Notes under the pieces: model-generated
What the model saw: only the letters and a program-made list of their open reading frames with translations
Databases searched by the model: none
What the model was told of the DNA's origin: nothing
NCBI GenBank assembly: GCA_026874595.1
Contig: CM049311.1
Coordinates: forward strand, 53,695,676 to 53,759,675
Length of the DNA: 64,000 nt
Origin: Sipunculus nudus
Lineage: Eukaryota > Annelida > Sipuncula > Golfingiida > Sipunculidae
Reading direction: 5' to 3'
Part shown: one piece after another, positions 60,201 through 64,000 of the stretch
Numbering within the stretch: the first letter of the stretch is position 1
How the letters are laid out: the number at the start of each line of letters is the position of its first letter
Program-made: the position numbers and the translations under genes

Positions 60201-61143
60201 ATTATTCTTGTAAAATATTAAACAAATTGGCCTCAGTGGCGTCAATCAAAAAACGTTTTGCAGGTTTATAACTCATACGGGAAAATACAGCAAAATGGCT
60301 AAGTTAAGCTTCCAATAACTCAGCCAAATATCACTGAACTGAAACCATTTGAACAAACTTGAATTATCAACATCTAAGGATAATTAATGTGTGAGATTTA
60401 AGAATTTGGCCCAGTGGCTTTTGAGAAGAAGATCTTTGTAGCCACTGAGCTAAAATGGGCTGTTATGGCATATGACTAAATTCGGCTTCCCATAACTCAG
60501 CCAAAAGTCACTGAACTGAGACCATTTGAACAAACTTCAGAATGCACTACAGTTGGATCATTTTTGTGCGATATTAAACAATTTGGCCAAATGGTTTCAG
60601 AGAAGAAGTTTTTTGTAGCTTTCAGTATGATACAGGCACTGATGACCCCCGTTCAAAAAAGGCCGATGCAGGTGGCGCCACCAATACCTCAATATCAGAC
60701 ATGATTAATATGACCAACATTGGCATAAAATTTGGTGATGACAGCTCCAGCCGTTTCTAAGATTGTAATTTCAGTATGCTTTTTTTGACAGATGACTAAG
60801 TTCAACTAACTGTAACTCGGCCAAAAATCACCGAACTTAAACCATTCGAACAAACTTAATAGAGATTGTTCCAGGGATCATTTCTGTGAAATATTGGACA
60901 ATTTGGCTGAACAGTTTCGGAGAAGAAGATTTTTAAAGCTTTTTTAGCTTTCTCTCTATAAAATCTAAGAAAATTCAGTTAGCCAAAAAATAAGCAAAAT
61001 CCGATAGAGTTTTTTAGATGACTAATTTTTTGCAGAAATTTTTTTTTTGCTAACTTTTGCTGTTTTCAAGATAGTATGGGTTAACGTACAGATGACGGAC
61101 GCCGGTCGATGCCACACCATCGCATAAGCTCACAGGTTTACTA

Positions 61144-61210
61144 ATAAAGGTTGTTTAGTATGAAAAAGGGGGTGGTCCGGACCCCCTGGACCCCCCCCCC
61201 CCCCCCGATC
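61144..61210 (-). repeat. C-run element related to 52292-52433
   Basis: GGTGGTCCGGACCCCCTGG followed by a C-run (61191-61206) and GATCCGC; the reverse orientation of the GCAGATCC-polyG element. Confidence 0.5.
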
Positions 61211-61963
61211 CGCTTCTTGTAAGTGTTCTAGCTACACATCGGCGCTGCGGTGATATATCTGTCCCAGAACACTGTAAACATCCTCAGGCAGATTTCCGAC
61301 ATTTATTTCCTTTCAAAACAGTGATATGGACGTGAAGCAAAGTGTGTAACTGAAGCATGTGACATTGTGCCAGTTGATGGTGTCAAGGAGGTTACATCTA
61401 CCATCAAATCGGAAGCCATCTGGTCTTCCTGATTTGTTAGATGTCCTGCAGGACTATACATGCAATACTGTCTTTGCACAGAAGAAATGTATGGAAACAC
61501 AATTATTTTTCCAAAAGCTTAGCAGATGAAGCTGTTATCATGTCACTAATTAAGTCACTTAATAATCTAATTTATATCATACATAAATCATCAGACAGCC
61601 ATAGCAGAACATAATATTTCAGTAGTAAATTAACATAAATTCACTTTTCTGGTTCTCTGCCCTAAATACATTATCATGACAATCATTGGTAATTTTAATC
61701 TGTGGTATAAATATTTCAAAATAAAATACCTGATTTCAAACTAAAATACCTGATAATCACAATCTTATTCTAAACAAGACCTAAATAAAGATATTTATTG
61801 AACTTCTTGATTTACAAAAGCTAATGATACAACAAGAAAAACACCTTTTGCAGAGCATGCAAAATTAGCATTCACAACTGGATAAAAAGGACAATGACAA
61901 CAACTGACATGAACAAGAACCAATGTTATTATGGGACGTGAACTTAACACTGTGAAAAAGCAC
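61211..61963. other. Intron sequence
   Basis: Contains a 65-codon minus-strand open frame at 61303-61500 that has a possible acceptor but no homology I can see. Otherwise nothing supported. Confidence 0.4.
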
Positions 61964-62105
61964 CTCCACTGTTGGTGTCCTCCGTGGATGTACTACTATG
62001 GGCTTTCTGCAGTTTGCGAGTACCTTGTGACTTTGTCCGTTTCAGTTCAGGGGGGTGTGGGCGTTTTTGTTTAGTGTTAGTAGGACTAAGACACACACCG
62101 TTTAT
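61964..62105 (-). CDS. Candidate alternative linker exon of tomosyn
   Basis: A strong acceptor TATTCTTTTCTGTTGTAG (complement of 62106-62123) is followed by one open frame: INGVCLSPTNTKQKRPHPPE, LKRTKSQGTRKLQKAHSSTS, TEDTNSG. The other two frames stop within seven codons. Possible donors are GAG|GTGCTT at 61958-61964 and CAAG|GTACTC at about 62024. Both leave phase 1, which fits the acceptor of exon 42573-42689. The peptide is basic, Ser/Thr/Pro-rich and disordered, as expected of the tomosyn hypervariable linker. Without a donor the frame ends GGAFSQC-stop. There is no direct homology proof; assignment rests on strand, order and phase. Confidence 0.5.
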
Positions 62106-62550
62106 CTACAACAGAAAAGAATATACCCAGCAATGTCACCAATTATCAGAACAATGTATCTGTTTCTCATTGGTTATCATACTTTTACAGTATAACACAT
62201 GACAGGCAGGCTGCAATAAACAAATCAATTCATCAATGTTCCTGAAAAGGAGTGTGCCCTTTTTTTAAAAGGAAAGGATTTTTTTAAAGTAACCATTCAA
62301 TTTCTGACAAATTACAAATAATACTAAAGAGTTTACCCATTATGCACTCATGAAGGGCAAACTTCTATAATTCTTTTGTGACTGCTCAATCTTCTTCAAA
62401 CCTGAGTCAATATTTGACTAGTTTGTCCTCTAATGAAAATATACATATGATTACTGATGTCAGTGACCAGTCACAATATTAAAAGGTCACAAACCTGTTC
62501 TTTCCTAAAGTAAATGTAATTCTCTTTGAATGTTTACATTGGCAGTATGT
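62106..62550. other. Intron sequence
   Basis: Nothing supported beyond the splice acceptor for 61964-62105. Confidence 0.5.
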
Positions 62551-62692
62551 TTACATAATCTTAATATCCTTCCTCTCAACAAAAGAAGCATCACAGATAT
62601 CACAGTGGGACATGAGCAGAGACATGATGACTTCCTCATTACAATCAGGCATTGAGTACTCTGATTTCTTTGCCCACCATTTCTCTTCCAAT
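62551..62692 (-). CDS. Doubtful small exon or alternative 3' terminal exon
   Basis: After a TGATTGTGTTTCAG acceptor (exon from 62692) one frame reads LEEKWWAKKSEYSMPDCNEE, VIMSLLMSHCDICDASFVER, KDIKIM-stop (TAA 62551-62553). The composition and the CDIC pair look protein-like. Exon 62917-63961 leaves phase 1. That joins this frame only if the AAG eight bases further in (exon from 62684) is used, giving HAMF-E-KWWAKK. The CAG acceptor would give a different frame (DWKRNGGQ..). It may be an alternative end of the upstream transcript or a chance frame. I do not recognise the peptide. Confidence 0.3.
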
Positions 62693-62916
62693 CTGAAACA
62701 CAATCATAGGCACAATGAATCAGCATTAACATTACAGGAGCCCAGAATCCTGAGAGCCCAATGTGAATGCGAGTGACACATTATTTTAAGGGTTTCCACC
62801 AACAACATTTTGTGAAAGATCTGTGGATGGTGTTAGTGCAAAACCAAAATCATGCATAAGGATGAAACAAAAGGAGGAAACAAGGAGAGATTGACTGTGA
62901 ACTGAACAAAACATAC
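62693..62916. other. Short intron
   Basis: Between donor GTATGT (62911-62916) and the acceptor ending at 62693. Frames here are read-through from the large exon. Confidence 0.5.
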
Positions 62917-63961
62917 CAAACATGGCATGAGCCATGTAGTTTATTCTGCGAGTGACTGGTTCTTCCTTCAAGTTATCTGAGGTGAGATCAATAATAGAGA
63001 ATTTTTCGTCCAGTAAAGGCGACCTCTTTCGGCCTTTATCGGTTTGATCCTCATCACGAGGGTGTCTTAATTTCTGGCTCATCATTCTCAATAAACCGAC
63101 GTGTTCTGTCCGTGCTACTTCAGGTTTAACCACCTCGGCTTGCACAGCACTGTCATTGCTCACATCACCATCTTTGGCTTCCTGCAGAACATCTTGCACT
63201 ACATCAGAAACCTCCTTCTTCACAAATGTCTTTTTGATTTTACGGCTCATTTTGCGCAGCATCCCACGAGTCCTGTGCTTCGAGGACTCCTCCCCCGTAT
63301 GACCTAGCACCTCTGTGTTCTGGGTCTCTTTGGTATCTGCAGTTTCCTTTGAAGGGACCACACTGTTATTATTTTGAAACTCTTCAAAGTATTTAGAGAT
63401 GTTATCATATGATGAAGTTAGCCCTTCTTCAGTATTTTGTTCATTTTCATTGTTGCTTTGAGACCGTCTGAACTTTTCAGATTGTGACTTTTGGTCCTTC
63501 TTCTTTGACCAGTCAAATTCTCCAAACTGATCATCCTCATCAGGGTTTGAGCTCCTTTTGATTGTTTCTGTGTCACTTCGTGTACGTCTGACCACTGTGT
63601 GTGACTTTAATGGTTCCACATCAACAGGTGACAGATCTGACTGGGAGTGTGACAGTACAGGCTTTTTCTTGTTTTTATTGGACTTTCCACTTTGTTGAAG
63701 ATTTTCCTCTGACCGACTTTCTAAAAACTGAACCATTCCCTCCTCTGTGACTTCAGTGGCAGAGTCAATTGACAATGTATCTAATTTTGATTTAGGCGGA
63801 TCAAACTGGTTGAGATTGGCAGTGTCCGGCTCAGGACAGGTATCTGGCTCGTCAGTGCCTGGTTGATTGTTAGCCTCAGATATAGCTTCAAGAAAGGGAC
63901 CTTGCGATATCAGTCTGGCCCGACCTGGACTAAGAGGGGAAGCCGGTGGGTCCTGAAAGGA
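62917..63961 (-). CDS. Large disordered coding exon, probable tomosyn linker exon
   Basis: One open frame of 348 codons. The acceptor is TTGTTTTACTCGTTTGCAG (63962-63980) and the donor is TTTG|GTATGT (62911-62917), so phase 0 in and 1 out. The peptide starts SFQDPPASPLSPGRARLISQ and ends VTRRINYMAHAMF. It is charged, Ser-rich and predicted disordered, with RRTRSDTE, QFGEFDWSKKK, and two related basic motifs: MLRKMSRKIKK (near residue 240) and LLRMMSQKLRH (near residue 297). The vertebrate tomosyn linker has a comparable KMSRKL motif before the SRSRSSS exon. Its strand and its position between the missing 5' tomosyn exons and exon 42573-42689 make it a likely linker exon; a same-strand nested gene is the alternative. 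No catalytic domain is seen. The coding nature is firm, the gene assignment is not. Confidence 0.6.
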
Positions 63962-63981
63962 CTGCAAACGAGTAAAACAAC
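63962..63981 (-). promoter_or_regulatory. 3' splice site of the large exon
   Basis: Pyrimidine-rich CTTGTTGTTTTACTCGTTTG then CAG on the minus strand. A second in-frame CAG (TTTCAG|GAC) lies nine bases into the exon and could be used without changing frame. Confidence 0.75.
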
Positions 63982-64000
63982 AAGTCACAACATCAAACCA

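Larger units (their letters stand above)
56696..61143 (+). mobile_element. Beta element with alpha h nested
   Basis: Starts AACAAGGCCTACAGGCCTAA at 56696 and ends CATAAGCTCACAGGTTTACT near 61143. Alpha h occupies 56873-58170. The remainder has the usual beta order: TGATCA tandem (58792-58878), modules with AACTCAGCCAAA, and a perfect GGTGGCGCCACC near 60670. An exact 92-bp tandem duplication lies at 60017-60200. No gene found. Confidence 0.8.

Noticed and set aside
61303-61500. 65-codon minus-strand frame as another tomosyn exon
   Set aside because: Possible acceptor but no donor in a fitting phase and no similarity to tomosyn that I can see.

Overview
The window is eukaryotic, intron-rich and crowded with repeats. 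The conserved ends of its interspersed elements are of a kind I associate with bivalve molluscs, so a bivalve or other lophotrochozoan is my best guess; this is inference. No bacterial-style genes, rRNA, tRNA or CRISPR array were seen.

The recognisable gene is tomosyn (syntaxin-binding protein 5, STXBP5/STXBP5L type) on the minus strand. Two exons are clear. One, at 42573-42689, encodes the conserved SFSRSRSSS segment. The next, at 4582-4704, encodes CLWVGTSLGSVLVI...QPVIITPSG. Both are bounded by consensus splice sites in matching phase 1, and a 37.9 kb intron separates them. Upstream (higher coordinates) lie a 1045-bp disordered coding exon (62917-63961), a smaller coding exon (61964-62105) and a doubtful one (62551-62692). 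Because the N-terminal half of tomosyn must lie still further upstream, these are most simply read as alternatively used exons of its hypervariable linker. The two better ones have the same phase class (0 in, 1 out).

Layout. 1-4581: a 52-bp minisatellite, running off the left edge, whose unit is the last 19 bases of the adjacent tomosyn exon plus its 5' splice site and the first 33 intron bases. 4705-5277: unique intron. 5278-41998: nested non-autonomous mobile elements inside the tomosyn intron. 41998-43000: exon 42573-42689 with a 15-bp minisatellite next to its acceptor. 43001-48960: unique intron, a tRNA-type SINE and a 180-bp satellite. 48961-52430: mostly unique intron with a large foldback. 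52434-61210: mobile elements again. 61211-64000: upstream linker exons.

Mobile families (names are mine). Alpha: 5' end AACAAGGGACCCATGGGTCAC..GCTCAGCTG, 3' end a TAGCTCAG..CTGAGCTA hairpin followed by AAAAA. Beta: 5' AACAAGGCCTACAGGCCTAA..GCGAACCTGTG, 3' CACAGGTTCGCTAAAAA. Gamma: Helitron-like, lying in minus orientation, with a hairpin about 10 bases from a CTAG end. Delta: roughly 260-330 bp tandem modules. Alpha and beta share a design in which the 5' subterminal segment is the reverse complement of the 3' tip. None encodes a recognisable transposase. Empty sites inside the window show exact insertion in A-runs or between A and T without target duplication. A 12-bp palindrome GGTGGCGCCACC recurs through the beta, gamma and delta families.
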